A DNA stretch of 64,000 nucleotides from Synanceia verrucosa (lineage: Eukaryota > Chordata > Actinopteri > Perciformes > Synanceiidae), in assembly GCA_029721515.1 (NCBI GenBank), contig CM056567.1, forward strand, positions 7,961,507-8,025,506, written 5' to 3'. Of this stretch, positions 33,558 through 47,477 are shown piece by piece. A program made the position numbers and the translations under genes. Under the pieces are notes generated by a model. The model had not been told where the DNA came from, did no database searches, and saw only the letters and a program-made list of their open reading frames with translations. Numbering within the stretch: the stretch's first letter is position 1; each line of letters starts with the position of its first letter.

Positions 33558-35461
33558 CTGTTATACATTACAGCATTACAGCCTACAGTAGAGTAGAGTT
33601 AAACATTTTTCCCACACATAATTACACTGGAGAACAAACACACCCTCCATGTCTTCTTTTTGCCTCTTAATTGTGTTGGAAGACCTCATATTGCTGCGTT
33701 AGCTTTTCCGACAGAGCAAGCACAACAAACTTTTCATTGGAGGCGTCCATCTTGGTTTTCCGACTTGTTTACTGGAACACCGTCAACTTGGGTATGACAT
33801 CATTCCCACCTCCGACCTCCAACTTCCAATGTCAATGTAACGCAGCATTGGTGTCTGAATGGATGTTATACAGGTCAACTACACAGAACAACAGGTCTAT
33901 TGACACATGAGTGTCCTTTCATGGCACCGGGCCTATTTAAGTGGTTCTTCTGGATGTTTTGTAGCTCCTTGACTTAAAAGGTAAAGCCTCTCTGGCGTGG
34001 GTTTATAGATCCATTATAAATCCATTATAGAAATAATCAGATTTTAAGAGTTTAATGGATTATTTTACCGCCGAATCATACGACAGGATCCCACTGCTGC
34101 ATTCTCTAACGGGTGAAACTTTTAAGCTGTTCAGTTCAGACCCCATAAAGTTATGTCACCGCAGGTTTTTTCATCAGCTGTCAAGGCACAAAATACCAGC
34201 TCTTACACCCTGACGGGGGTCTGTTTAAACACACCTGCTCCCAGTTTCTACCCGTGGAGCGTAGTGCCAAAGCAGTTTCACATTTACTTTTGATTTACCC
34301 TTTTAGTCGGGCTACAGTGGTATAGAAGCAATCATTTATGAACAAACCTTGCAGATTGAGTACACAGAACAACACATTTCCTCTAGAGAATCAAACAACA
34401 GATAGGCCTACATCGTTTTTCAATTTGCTTGTTCACTACTCCACACGTTACACTCACCACACCACAGGTGCCGATAGAACAAGCAACTAGAAACTGCAGA
34501 TAGTTTCTCCTCTGGCGTGCTCTTAAATGCTGCAGACCTTAAAACCTTAAAATGTGAGAATGTCTGGCATGGCACCAGTGCTTTCAGTCATCACTTCAGA
34601 CCCACTCTGTGCCATTAGATGATGGATTTCAATTTTCAATTTCAAGCCTTGCTGTTTTGGTGGCTTGTATCCAGCAAATGGTTCATCATCATTACAGAAA
34701 ATAGCAGATTTTATCATTGTCCACTTGCACCATTCACAAGTAGAGGCCATGGGCTGGTGCTTTGCAGACATTTTTATCACAAAGCTATAAAACGAAGATA
34801 GAAATATCAGCAGTGTGCATAAGGATATCAGTTAGTCTTTTTATACCAGAATTATGAAACTGCCACACCATCAACAGTGACGTCCATTTGAGTCAGTGTG
34901 ATAAACTTTGACCTGACTTTCACCTTTCCATAACTGTGTCCTCTGTCATGCCATCAGTCATGTGGAAGGAGTTACTTTTATGCGACATAATTGATTTTTC
35001 TCTGCGCATGCTCACTTGATACAAATCTCTCTCTTTTCTATTTTGTGGCGACCGAGCGAGTGATCCCCGAGGAAAATCATACGAGGCCGGAGGGCTGATT
35101 GTGTTATTCAATAGAAACGTTATTACAATCAGTCCGTGGCTGGCAATGCAGACAAATTACTGACACCGAGTTTCAAAGAGGAGGACAGAACCAAAGAAAG
35201 GAAATCCAAGGAGATGCAGTCAGAGCCTATCAGACATCCTGCCGCCACCATTGAGAACTTTTAATTTGTTCAAACTGTCATGGCTGACTACATTTGGAAA
35301 CCTTTGTTTATCATCTGAAGAAGTATAATGCATTTGGATTCCTTGTGATACCCAAGATGTGGGAATGTGATTTATGTTGTTTTTTCCAGAGTCATTTATA
35401 TTTCTCTATTGAGTCAGTGGTGTATCATAGCCGTTAGGTCAGATTATGTATACAGAGCTGG

Positions 35462-35463
<2 letters not shown>

Positions 35464-35499
<36 letters not shown>
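35464..35499. repeat. (TG)n microsatellite, 36 bp
   Basis: Uninterrupted alternating T and G. Confidence 0.97.
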
Positions 35500-35501
<2 letters not shown>

Positions 35502-36670
35502 CATGAGGAAGAAGCGAGGGGCGAAATTGGACTGTCTGGCAGTATTATAGCAGCTATCAAACCCCGCTGCTGCGGCACTGCTCATAATCAGAGCTGGGGA
35601 AGCAAATTGACTGCTGAATAGATTTTCAGTTTTGCCTGTTGTCAAAATGCCCTGTCAAAACTGAACAGAATCTTGTGACATTGTGTTTTTTTCTTCTTGT
35701 GGAAGTTATTCACCTATAATGGGGCAGCTGACCTTTGACATCATAGGGATGTGTCATTCATTTACACTAATGGCCTCATTCTGAGTCAGAATCTGTGCTC
35801 ATAAATAGAGAGAGAGAGAGCGCAGCACGGCGAGAAAGGATGGAGTGAATTTATTACCCTGTTTGACATTAACCACTGTATGGAGACATTGTTGGTAATT
35901 CAAATTTGGTTTGACAATTTGAAGCAGGGCTGCGTTATGGTGGGAATGAGCAACAAGCCGAGAAATCACAGTGGTCGGAAGCCTGAGGGTCTTCTGTTAA
36001 TTAAATCACCCACCTGCATCCCAAAGAAAGTAGCCTTATCTGTTTATGCAAAGCCACTCAACATATAGCAACAATTTCTGCTAATAAAGGCTGACACAAG
36101 CTTGAACGGACCAGATGAGTTCAATGCTTGGAACATTGCTTTCCATGCTGAGTTGAATGAATCTAAATGAAAGAGCGCATTACTCACCGGTTGGCTTCAT
36201 CCAAATCACGTCAGGGTATTTTTATACTCCCAACGTGTTAAGTGGGTGGACCCGATTTGCTCCAACTAGCGCTGTCACTAGTCCTCAAACACCTGACTAA
36301 GCCAGTTAAAAGGCCTGTCATTGGATATTAAATCTGGCAGGATTAAAGAAAAAAAGTCAAAATTTGAATGTTTCTGAGTAGCCCTAATTTCCCTGCATGA
36401 CAGTGTTGATTTTCTACCTTGGTGGGCAGTGCTGTTTAGACAAGGCAGACTACCTGCCATGGGACATTGTGGGTAATATCACATTGGCATTGCACCAACT
36501 CAAAGTAGGTCTGACAGCAAGGGCACAGACAGCCATTACTGCTTGTCTAGTGGATTTATGGGATATTTAGGAAAATGTGATGGGTGCTTATCGCTGCAAA
36601 ATTATGTCTGTCAGGGAAACAAGCCAGAACAAGCAAAAGAATGATGCATACTGATGAAAAATGGAATATT

Positions 36671-36688
36671 AAAAAAAAAAAAAAAAAA
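36671..36688. repeat. Poly-A run
   Basis: Eighteen consecutive A. Confidence 0.95.
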
Positions 36689-37648
36689 GTTTTCCCAGTG
36701 ATGCAAAAAGGAAAGGTTTCCTCAAACTCTTTGCTTTTTCCAAATGTTGACTTATTGGGTCACAGCTGTCCTGGTTGACATTTATAATGAAGTCAGTAAA
36801 ACACAGATCCTGCACACTTTAACTAACTTGTTTCACATTTGACTTGTTTCTGAATATATCATCTCAACAGCTCGATAAAGTCCAGTAGTTTCACACAAGC
36901 ACAAGCTTCCACAGCAACGGAGCAGTCTAGCTCGGATAAATTAAGACTTTGTATTTTTGATTTTGGATATTCATCATCAAATTGTTTGTGTGAATATATC
37001 AGGAATTTTTCTAAACAAGTCTGTAAATTTTGCTATTATACACAACACATCTTGGCCACCTATTTACAACATTATATAACTTAATACTTCCTGGCTTCAC
37101 TGATCCTTTGTTCTTATGGAAGACAAGTCTTTGAAAATGGGTCATCATATTTAAATTACATCAGATTACTTCATGCATCAGCTGGCTATTGTAGTTTTCA
37201 TTACATTCTACTCAAACAGGAGTAAAGGGCACCAGCACGGTGTGTGTCCATACCGATGAAGGAAAACGTTACCGTCAGTTTGACGTGCTCATGTCCTTTT
37301 AATCATTTCTGGGCAAAAAGTGATTTGTTGTTAGTTTTGGTCTTTGATCATGGGATTTATTCACAATTAGAAATCCATAGGATATCGATATTTAACATGT
37401 TGGACAGTAAAAATCACTAACCTGTGATTTGAATGATGCACACCGGTTCATGTCAGTGATGTCTGCTGTAATATCTTGATGATTTAGATGACTCATATCC
37501 CAAATATAGATCCCATTTAGTCTCTTATATGTTCTTTTTTATGCTGAATAACAGACTCAAATAATTTTTTTCACATTCAATCAATGGGAACATATTCTAT
37601 TGTCAACCCAGTGCCCTGCAGTCTCCTCATGCATCCTTTATGCTCTTG

Positions 37649-37673
37649 CCTCCTCCTCCTCCTCCTCCTCCTC
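37649..37673. repeat. (CCT)n microsatellite
   Basis: Eight CCT repeats, uninterrupted. Confidence 0.95.
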
Positions 37674-39637
37674 ACTACTCTGCTTCAATTTCTGTCCATA
37701 TTTCAGCCTCATCAGATGATTTCCTGAATCATTCTGGTAAATATGAAGACATTATGATACAGGATGAGGCGGTAGAGACTATGTTCTCCGCAGACATTGT
37801 GCAATCTTGACACAGCTTTATGCACTGAAGGTTTACGTTCATGCTCCAGTGCTTCTTCAATCCCTTAATCGCCAGTCCTTAGCGGGGCCGCAGAATGTCA
37901 TTACCAGCTCCTCTGAGCCTCTTGACAGACACATGCTGGGGACCAGGAATGACATGGCCACCCCCAAAAAAATCTCATTACCACCGAGTCACATATCTGA
38001 GAGTGAAAGTGGACGTCCAGCGTCACAGCGTCTTCATTACATACCCCACTGTGTCACTGCACCAGCAAAAGGGCCAACTGTTTGAAGACAAATGGTCATT
38101 CATTCTTCTTTTAGTTGTCAGTCCTATTACTAAGGCTCAGGGGAGCTCTGCCTCCTGTGAAGGGATAACTCACTCTCAACCTTAAGAGTGTTTAAGGAGT
38201 GTTTGGGTCCTTTGATGAGGTGCAAACCCCGTTTCATCACTTTATTGTGGCACATTTGAACTTTCTAATTGTCGATAAGTAAAGATTCTTTACTTTCTGC
38301 AATGTGCAATCTGTTACAGCCTGCTCAAAATAAAACACAAATCAACAACAGCATACCTACTGTTACTGAATTCAGAACCCCATTGCATTGTTGTAGGTAA
38401 TTGGGAGTGGGTGAAGAGGTTGCATTCATTATAGCTATTTGAATGTAATGGGTTCACAATCAGCAGTGGTTAGACTTGCAATGGAAAAAAAAAAATTATG
38501 TTACAGTTTTATGTTACAGGTAAAGCTTTTTGTATTGCTTGAATTCACAGATAACTAATAATATGATATATAGCTAAATGTAGAGCAAATCAATAGTAAT
38601 AGTTAATAGTTAATTTATGCAGCACACATGTTGCTCCTCTGTGTTCTTTATCAAAGGACAGCAGGTTATATTTTATTTACTTGATGCATTTTCAGCCTGT
38701 GTCATGCTCTGCCTATGGAAGCTATTAGCAGCTGATCTCATGAAGATGCTGTGAGAGCATTTTATAAGAGTCTCGATCTAAGTAGCTGCTGTGTGCCATC
38801 TAATGCTGGAACCCTGTTTGCCAAAGGCTTCTTTTGTCCTGGCGCTCATTTCATCCATTCAATCTCTGCTTCCTTCTTCCATTCTCTCCCTCCTGTATGT
38901 GCTCTCATATGTCCATCACCAGTTACAGTGCATGTTTAGAGCAGCGGATGGTTGAACTTCATCTTTATTCATCAGGGTGCAGAGCACGAAACACAGGATG
39001 AACAAGTTGACCTCTCTTTTGAATCGTGCTGCATTTGCATCTGAAAGGGAGGTTTGCGGAGTTCAAGTGAAGATAAGGAGCAGAGAATAAGGAACGCTCT
39101 ATTTCCTCTGTCTCCTCCCACCATTGTGTCCCGAGGCATCTGATCTCATTGCTCTTTTTATTTTGGCCCGTAGAAGTTCTTTCTTTCTCACATGTACAGT
39201 ACATGCAGCATTCATTCCCTTTGTTTGACCTCACTCTCAGACCTATCCCTCTTCATCTCTAGCTAAGCTCTTCAACTCTCTAATAAGTGCTGAAGAATTC
39301 AACAGAGATTTAAACTATGCTGTGCAGCGGCTGGATGCTAGCAAGGGAATTGTTGAGGAAGGGAGTGAGAAGAGGAAAAAAAAGAGAAAAAAGCCAGGGT
39401 GTCCTGGTGAGAGATCACTGCTCTCTTCCTCCATCCTGGGTCACTGCTCTGTTTGTTCTCATCTGTACTGCTTTAACTAGTACAGCCAAACGCATTGGTT
39501 TTATGATGATGTAAAACAGCGGGAAGCAGCCAAACCTCACAGTTCAAATAGATCAACGAGCAATAATTGTTAATGAACAGTCTGTTAGTGAGCGAATTGT
39601 TTCAACACTGAAATGTGATTCAGATGGTATGCAGTGC
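37674..39637. other. No confirmed gene; one protein-like open frame
   Basis: A plus-strand frame (37895-38185) has a codon-like stretch at 37982-38095, including RVKVDVQRHSVFITYP, but no splice pair frames it; it is treated under findings. A 62-codon frame follows at 38751. Purine-rich sequence lies near 39355-39400. No repeat family is recognised. Confidence 0.5.
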
Positions 39638-39923
39638 TATGGAGCCGCAACGATTATCCAATTACAACTATTAATAGCATATTATTATTAAACCAAACCA
39701 TTTTGATAAATCAATTAATTGGTTTGAGGTTACTGAAGGGAAAAAGTTCAAATTTTCTGGTTCCAGCTTGTAAAATGTGAATATGTTGTGGTTCTTTTAG
39801 TCCTCTCTGAAAGTAAACTGAATAATTTTCAATTGTGGACAAAATAATATCTTTGGCTTTGGATAATTCAGATTTTTTTTTTCTTTGTTGTTGTTTTATG
39901 GACTAGATAACTAATACAACAAG
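39638..39923. mobile_element. hAT-type repeat, right end truncated
   Basis: Starts near GGAGCCGCAACGATTATCCA, a decayed TAGGGCTGCAACGATTA end, and continues TTTTGATAAATCAATTAATT then GGTTTGAGG. Further in are GTTCAAATTTTCTGGTTCCA, GTGAATATGTTGTGG and AAGTAAACTGAATAATTTTC, the standard interior of this family. It ends around TTTTATGGACTAGATAACTA without the distal terminus. Its uninterrupted TTAA at 39715-39718 is the paralogous empty site for MITE copy 2. Confidence 0.75.
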
Positions 39924-41759
39924 TGAGCACAATGTACCAACCAGTGTAATGAAGATAACAGAAGTATTGCACATGTGAAAGGAATATTAATTATGTTAAC
40001 TGTTTATCAGAGAGTTACAGTGAATTTACCTCCACCTGACACGTTTTTATATCGTTTAGACAAAGTAGATTTATCATGCTGAATGGTGATCTTTAGATGT
40101 GTTGTTGACAGAACCAGACAATAAAAAACATTAAGTAAACATGTCAAAATCATTTTTTCGACTAGATATATGTCTGGATGCTGCACAGCATGACCAGATT
40201 TCTGTCTCCAGTGATAACTGTGCATATGGAGACAATCATTTTTGTTAACCTCCTCTCTCTCTCTGCTCTCTGTCTTTACAATGAAACTTGAGCTCATCCC
40301 TACTACTTCCAAGTTTTCGAAAGAAGCTCTCAAGAATGACCTCCAACCTCCTCACGCAGCACAAATCAACTGACTTTCACCATATTATCTGTGCAGAGCA
40401 ATTACTTTTCATGTATTTTTTTTTTTTAAGAGCCGTGCACTCTCAACCCAATCTCATCGCTTTACTCGTGAGGACCTCGTTGCATCATGATCGTACCATG
40501 ATGCGAATTGTAAAACGCCACACGCTGAAGAGTTCGCCGTGCTTAAAATTTATGATGCTGCATCAACAGATTATTCTCAGTCTCCTTACTCAGGAGCCAT
40601 CAAATCTTCCCGGCATGCTCTTCCTGCAATCTGTCATTGTTATTCATCAAATGTGTAACTATGAATTGCAGGATTTTATGTGAGTGACACTTTAATTTTC
40701 ACCATCTGCATTATGCCCCCTCAAACGGTAGCTGGTGCAGCATCACCTGAGAGAGCATTGGCACTGATGACATTTTCATTTTTAAAAATTCATCAGCCTT
40801 CTGGCATCAGGTTAAGCTACTTAAAATTAATGTTTTCATATCTATAGCTTATCACTTCAACTTGTTTTTACTTGATATAGTTAATGGTTTGTTCTAGTAA
40901 TTCTAGATCACTCCTGCATTGGCATTTAGTCTCATTCATCAACAACAAAGCTCCTTTTTTGTCAGTTTAATAATCCAGTTGCCAGTTATGCCTTTTTTCT
41001 CCATTTTCTCATTTTTTTCCCAACTCATCTGCCAAAACGCTGCTGTAGCAATGCCAGAGAGGTCAAACGACAGTTGATTTTATGCTGATATGATGAAATA
41101 TGACACAGCATGATAAAATACAGCTTGACGTGATGTCAGCTTCCTGATTTTCATTCGAGTCGAATATCTTAACCTCGTCTGTGATTGCAGAGTCGATGCT
41201 GAGAGGGACTGGCGATGGAAAAATGGCGAGGGAACAAACAGGTGGCTGAATCTCTCTGCTGTCTCCACATCAATCTCCTGGTGTCCTGCTCTAATTAGAC
41301 TGTGTCTATTCCCCCACACCTGCTAAAATACCACTGTTGTTATTCTCAAATCATCTTGTTTTGCAAGCAATCATTTGCTGTTAAGACATTTAAGGTTTTG
41401 ATTGCACATGAAATGAAAGATGTGTCGGAAATAGTTTCTTCGTTGGGTAATTAGAAGAGCTCTGGGGGGTGAGGACAAGTGTTTAAGGACAACTTCAAAA
41501 TCAGAGAGAAGCAACAAATGGATTATTCCTGCAAAATCCATGTGAATATTTTCACCCTAATGAAGTGGACAGAGTGATAGATTAGCCACCAAGCCCTTAA
41601 TTTGGAAGGCAAAGTACATTTTGGTACTCTTTTTGTACGGTCCAAACAAACATCCCTGACTTCGTCATCTTCGCCATGTTTGCTACTTCCTGTTTGGTGC
41701 TGAGAGAAAGCACCCATTGGTTGTCTGTAATGGGGATGTCACATTTCCAATACGACAAA
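39924..41759. other. No gene seen; possible conserved non-coding stretch
   Basis: The longest frame, 131 codons at 40288-40683 on the plus strand, has no domain. A short exact inverted repeat, GCATCATG and CATGATGC, surrounds ATCGTAC near 40484. About 40700-40850 is repeat-free, AT-rich and ordered-looking, which could be non-coding conservation; this cannot be judged without alignment. Confidence 0.5.
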
Positions 41760-41990
41760 ACTAAAAACTTAGAGAACATCAAACGTGATTCATATTGTTG
41801 TAACAGCAAGACGTGGAAAAGACGGGCTCAAATCAGGTCGTACGCCCACCTTACACCAAACGACAGGGATCACGGGAGCGTGCATAAACTTCAGCCAGAC
41901 GGTAAAGATTTTATTCTGACTTTGGAATTTTGTCTGTGACTTTGAAATTGCATGAAAAGTCGGTAGGTGCAAGTCCAGCATTAAGCAACT
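41760..41990. mobile_element. Possible CpG-rich MITE fragment
   Basis: CpG-bearing phrases (GGTCGTACGCCCACC, AAACGACAGGGATCACGGGA, AGCCAGACGGTAAAG) stand out from AT-rich flanks and resemble dispersed fish repeats as I know them. Termini and target duplication were not identified. Confidence 0.3.
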
Positions 41991-44900
41991 TCATTAACAG
42001 ATTGAAAACATGTAATTAATTATCTAATGTTCTTTGTTCTCTCACAGTCTTTTACACATTCTATATAATTTAAATGATGAGGCAATAAATGATAGCATTT
42101 TCACACACTTATCTGCATGCTTGCTAGCTTGTTTTCATGCACTCAGAATCACAACATGTACAAGAGTTGCATCTGAATTAATACATGGAAGTGCTTTTTA
42201 ATCAAATTTCTCTATTTTAAGTTAGTTGTGCTGCTGTCCTTCTGTGTGCCACATGGTTGGGAATCACTGGTCTATCAACTCTTATGGCTTTATATCTGAG
42301 CTGCATTCAAAACTTGAGGAGCAAGGACAAGTAATTTGCAGAGTTAAACTATCAGCCTGTTTCTCCAGCACAGCGTGACTAATAGGCAGTGGATACTCTG
42401 CATAAGCATCGTCTTTAACCAGCATTTCCTCGCCTTCCCAAGGTGAAGTGAGCAAACAAGTCTGACATGGAGTCTGTGCTGTGACTTTGGGTAAACGCCG
42501 CTCTTTTGTCATATAATTCCAACCTTTGAGAAGTTGTTGTATTTTCATGCATGTGCTTTTGGTTGATGACTGCCATCTTCTGCGACATAAACACAATCTG
42601 CCTTCCCACCTTTTCCCACACACACTTGGCAAGTGACACACACACACACAAAATAATGGTCGTAGCCTCAGGCATCATGCCAGCAGAATGTGTCTATATC
42701 TCACTGGACATGTATTATACATAATGCTGCAAATGTGGAAAAAAGACAAAGCTATCCACAAAAAAATGCCAGCTGGAAAATGCGTACAGTATATCCATAT
42801 TGCTCAAATGAAGCAATGAAGGCATCTGCTCAGTGCAAGAGGAGAAAATACAGTGAAACATTTTCTTGTAAATACGATAAGATTAAACATCCCGAGGGAA
42901 ATAAGATGTTTGTATTTTATTTTTTGTAACATATCCAAAATTACTTCCACCTGCTCTAAATCCTTTGAGTTTTTCCCTTTCTACCCCCCTTTGAAGAAGA
43001 CAAGGCCTTTTGGATGTTTGGGAAGACGACGACCCTCAACTGGAGCTTGTCAACCTTTGCACTCAGTGTCAATTCCAACTTATCCAGAATCCTTACAGAG
43101 GCAGCCTCAGCAGGTTATGTGTCTCTATGCTGTACATGCTACTGTAGGAGTCACTGGAGAGACTACCTTTTATCCATCCTTCTTCCTCTCACCTCCATGT
43201 GTAGGTGATGAATTAGTTTTCCTAGTTTGACCTGTGAATTTTCATCTAGCGCCGCCAGCAGGTCGACAAATCTCAACAACACAGGTGAGAGACTGACGCC
43301 AAGAAGCGAAAGTTCTCAAGAAAAGTTAACAGATTTGCTTTGCGGTCAGAAGCAAATGTCTCTTTACCTTTTTGCCAGCATAGAATAGAAGTGAACAGGA
43401 GCCTCAGAACACTGTTCTTTGTCCATTTGTAGTGAAAAAAAAAAAACAATCATAGAGATGACAGATCAGAAAAAGATTTCAAATCACTGATATTCTATAG
43501 GTTGTAGGTAATGACAAAGGAGCTGCTTGAAAGGATTTTTAGCTAGATCTCTATGGTAACATATGCTGCACATTGAGGAAATCTCACCAAAAGCACAGCT
43601 TTTCTTCATCATTCCACCCTCAGATATTTAATGCTGTGTAAACACTGCATATACTTAGCATACTGTCATGACATGTGTTTCATTACGCACTGATAAAAAC
43701 AAATAGGAATTGAGCTACTTTGGGTTAACAGATAATCAATTGTAATCCCTATGTTTTCTGTAACACGCAGCATGTAGCCCTAAACCCCCTGCAGAAAACC
43801 AGTCTGGAAATATAATCACACGTTCGAGCCTGTCGCTCGTGGGCTGGTTGAAATTACAGGTGGGCAACTTGGTTGGTGCACAGATGATAGCGAAGCTGAA
43901 TAGTGGCCTGACAATTTGAATCACAGTCCTGATGGCACTGAAAAGAAGTAGTTTTATTTAAGGGGTTTATTTAAGAAGAAGAACCGCTTCATTGAGCCCC
44001 AAAGAGAAATTCAATTTTTGGGCAGCTCATCTGTGTTCATCTAGTTTTTAATATAAAATTAAAATGATTTCAAAAGCCATTCATGCACATTTCTTTTCAT
44101 TGGATGAGCTTGAAAAAAAATAATGAATTCCAAATACTAATTAAATAAATTATTCTCTCTGTGGCCAGAAATGATACAAAAAGAAGGCAGTCTATTCTTG
44201 GTCAAACTCAGACTGAAAATTAGCACAATAGAACAACTGCACAAACAACTTAGACTTAAATAAAATAAAATATCCTTCATTTCAAATTCTATTCTTAGTT
44301 CCTGTTTTCCATGACCTTCTCAGTCCAGTTTATGATCAAAGTATCCAGTGTCACAATCCCCCTCTTGAATCATTCCCATCTTTTCTAATCTCTTGAATTG
44401 CTGTAAAACACACACATATAACTGTAATTAGCTATTATTTTGTTCTTGTCCTGCCGCCTCAGTCTGACAGGAATATTATTAGGGCACTGTGGCTCTGACC
44501 TTGACCTGCTCTAAGAGGAGTCATCATGTATTACAGCTCTTTCACCTATAGTATTTCAGTGTATTTTGACAACAAACAGCACATGTGAAATGTTATCTCT
44601 GCTTTCCACTCTTTAATTGAATTCTGTGCAGTATCTTACTTCCTGATTTCTGAGCAGATAACCTTTCCTTTGGTGTGAGCGCTTGTTTTTTGCTGCAGCA
44701 GCTTTACAGTGGAAACCTTCCAGCTGTTCAGAGAGGACAATGAATTCTCTGGCCAAAACCTTTTTTGGTTGTTTCATTATAAATCAAGAGCTAAATATTG
44801 ATTCACAGTGTGATGATCTGTCAAACTTCTCATCCGTTTGAAGCACTGAGAAGCCTGCGGGAAAGTTTTTTTTTTTTTTTTAATGCTACCATAGTGCATA

Positions 44901-45719
44901 CTGTTCTCCTCTGTGCCTCATTTTCTCTCCATTCCACTGTGCCAAGTTTGCTACAGGCTAAAGAGTTTGGTTACAATGGCATTCAAGATATTTATTTTAT
45001 TTAATACTATTTAGTGTGTACACAATTTGCTGGTTTTCTTCTTATTCAAGTTAAGTCCAGAGCTACTGAAATACCCCAGATGACTGTAAGTATTTCTTTG
45101 TATAAGTATGTCTCATAGGATTTCCAGAAATCATGGTAGCGCTGGCATGTAAGAACAGAAAAGAGCAATTACGCCACCACTTGTGAGTCACAGAGACATA
45201 ACAGGCCAAAAGGTTATGGCTGAGTGGTTGTGGTTCTCTAAAAAAAAAAAAAAACAGTATAAAGCCAGAAATCAATAAAGGAAGATGAATTGAGAGTGGA
45301 AAAGAGAGGGGAAGTAAAGAAATGCAGTACTTTCACCTGACAGCTGAGAAAAGCTTTTTTAAATTCCTTTTTTTCATGTCACAAAGACACCGTTGAAAAG
45401 CATTTTATACACACAACTGGCTTTAAAATGTGAAATACATATGTTTTTGCACCAATTTAATATGCTGATTTAATGAATAACATCTTTTGCTGGACACAGC
45501 GTTGTTTTTAAAATCTAAAATAAAAGTAAAACATTAACATATACAGTATACCCCTTCACAATCACTTCATTTTCAGGGCTCATCTTTTTTCTTCTAGTCA
45601 TCTTTCTTTCTTTATATCATCATTTATAAATACACCACAATTCCCTTCAGGTGCAATGGTGATATTTCTAATTTACCTTCTAAAGGATGTGCATTAGTTA
45701 AATTGTTAAATGTGAAATG
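41991..45719. other. No gene seen; repeat scraps
   Basis: At about 42252-42272 the text GGTTGGGAATCACTGGT resembles one hAT terminus. At 43988-44027 CTTCATTGAGCCCC followed by GAAATTCAATTTTTGGGCAG resembles a diverged retroelement scrap. No full element is resolved. Frames of 121-125 codons near 42282 and 42853 show no domain. Confidence 0.5.
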
Positions 45720-46200
45720 AGATGAAGACTCGTAGCTCTGCGAAGCTGTTTAAAGGCACAGTGATGCTTTGAGCTACATGCTAACATGCTAACGTTTGCG
45801 CGTGTTCTTCGTCTTAGTTTCGGCTGTTAGCATGTAAACATTTCCTAATAATTACTAAACACAGATCTGCTTTTAATGTGTAATTTATGTTTTGATGATT
45901 TCTTTAGTGATTATTTTAGCTATTTGAGGAATATTTTAGCTTTGTAAAGTGTCTTTGAGTTTCATGAAAAGCGCTATATAAATAAAATATAATTATTATT
46001 TATTAAAAAGTGAATTCACGCTGAGGATGTCTGACGTTTCACGGGACTCCATTAAATAGCTGTCCAGATATTTGACCAAAAACAAATCACAGTTATTAAA
46101 ATGCATTATCTGGGAATGACGGACAGCTCTAATTTCATGGCAATCCATAACATCTCGTGTCATGACGAGATGTATTGTGACCTAAAACAGGTACCTGTCA
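45720..46200. mobile_element. Old repeat split by a retroposon tail
   Basis: The left part has GAGCTACATGCTAACATGCT and GCTGTTAGCATG. The right part, from about 46020, has AATTTCATGGCAATCCATAA. Both resemble pieces of one abundant fish repeat. Between them, 45945-46010 ends GAAAAGCGCTATATAAATAA and then AT-rich ATTATTATTT, the standard 3' tail of L2-type LINE/SINE retroposons in fish. The simplest reading is a retroposon inserted into an older repeat. The tail is seen clearly; the nesting is inference. Confidence 0.5.
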
Positions 46201-47477
46201 TTTTCCATCAAACATCATAACTATTTGTTTATATTCACCTTAGTTAACAAATGAATGAGTCAAGAATCAGACGCCATCTTTCCTGTGGAAAAAAAATCAG
46301 TTATTGGAGCCAAACGTAGAGCACAGAAACTATGATTCATGTACGTTTGAATGAGTGTGTGACGCTATCAATACATGTGAAAAAAGAGTCCTACAGGTGT
46401 GTATGCATGTCTGCATGAATCTGTGTGGCCTTTTCAGATATTTTCAGATATTTGGTCATTCTAAAACACCAGTTTGAATCAGATTAACGTACATAAATTC
46501 TTGATATTTTCTGCAAACTCCTCAAGGATGAAAGTAAATGTTATGAAATATATGCATGCATATCCTAGTACTCACTATAGATGTTTGGAACTATATTTGT
46601 GCTATTTAAAGTAAACTTCTCTTGTGCTGTTATTATTATAGTTGACATTGGACCGCGACCTTGTGACTTCACGCTACAGCACGATACAAAGTTGACTACG
46701 AGGGATTATTTTCTGTGTCAAAGTATTAATGCTCTCGCTCTCTCTCTCTCTCTGAATAATGGCTTTTTTTATGGCATCTGCGCTAATGCCTTTCAGCCAA
46801 AGATGTACACATACACCACAGCATCTCTGTTCTTTTTACTGCGTCTTTAATGCTCGCTGCATACGCAGTCCCTTAAACTGGGATGAGGCGTAAAGTGATG
46901 TAATCAACTATTTCAATTACGTTGATTAATATGCTGTGGAGAGTCTCCAGAGAGCTGTGAGAGATCTATGAGGAGGGATTTGTGAAGAAAGTGGTGATTA
47001 GTTTTCTGTGTGTGTGTGTGTGATGGCTCGGAGGCTGGTGTGGCCCCACTGGAATGGGTTAATGCTTCAAACTTATCGTTACCATGACAACAGCAGTCTT
47101 CGTAAAATAAGCCTGATGAAGGAGCTGTACTCGGGCTGAGTGACGCTTTTTTTGTGTAAGGTTGGAAGTGCATTCGTCTTTCCTCCCACCCTCCTCCTCC
47201 AATCATGTCCTCGCTGACTGAGTGTGGCCTCATGACATGACAGCGGTTTCATTGCAAGTGCTCGTACGCACAGGCCGTACAACATGCGATGTCTCTTTTC
47301 AGAGCTGACCCAAGGCTCTTCCTGGTTTGATACGAGCATCAAATCACCAAGATTAGACAGCTGTGTTTTTGTGTGAGGGATATGGCAACACAGCCAGCAG
47401 ATAATCTTTAAAGCTTCTGGCATTCTGGTCCTCAAGATCATGGATTTGTGTACTTCGAACAACTAGCAGAAAGAACC
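46201..47477. other. No gene seen; short microsatellites
   Basis: Contains a (CT)n tract at 46738-46753 and a (TG)n tract at 47007-47022. A short tandem of TTTTCAGATA lies near 46432-46451. Overlapping minus-strand frames of 106 and 127 codons (46913-47462) show no domain. Confidence 0.55.

Larger units (their letters stand above)
33558..37648. other. No gene seen; possible MITE near 33690 and microsatellites
   Basis: About 33690-33860 has the look of a repeat (TTTTCCGACTTG, GACATCATTCCCACCTCCGA) but I could not match ends. A (TG)n tract lies at 35464-35499, a short (AG)n at 35807-35821 and a poly-A run at 36671-36688. Otherwise the 4 kb is unique-looking with no supported exon. Confidence 0.55.

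Noticed and set aside
40288..40683. 131-codon plus-strand open frame
   Set aside because: No recognisable domain, no codon-like composition, and it is interrupted by a poly-T run coding for Phe; length is compatible with chance in 64 kb.
42252..42272. Isolated hAT-like terminus GGTTGGGAATCACTGGT
   Set aside because: No partner terminus or target duplication was found, so an element cannot be delimited.
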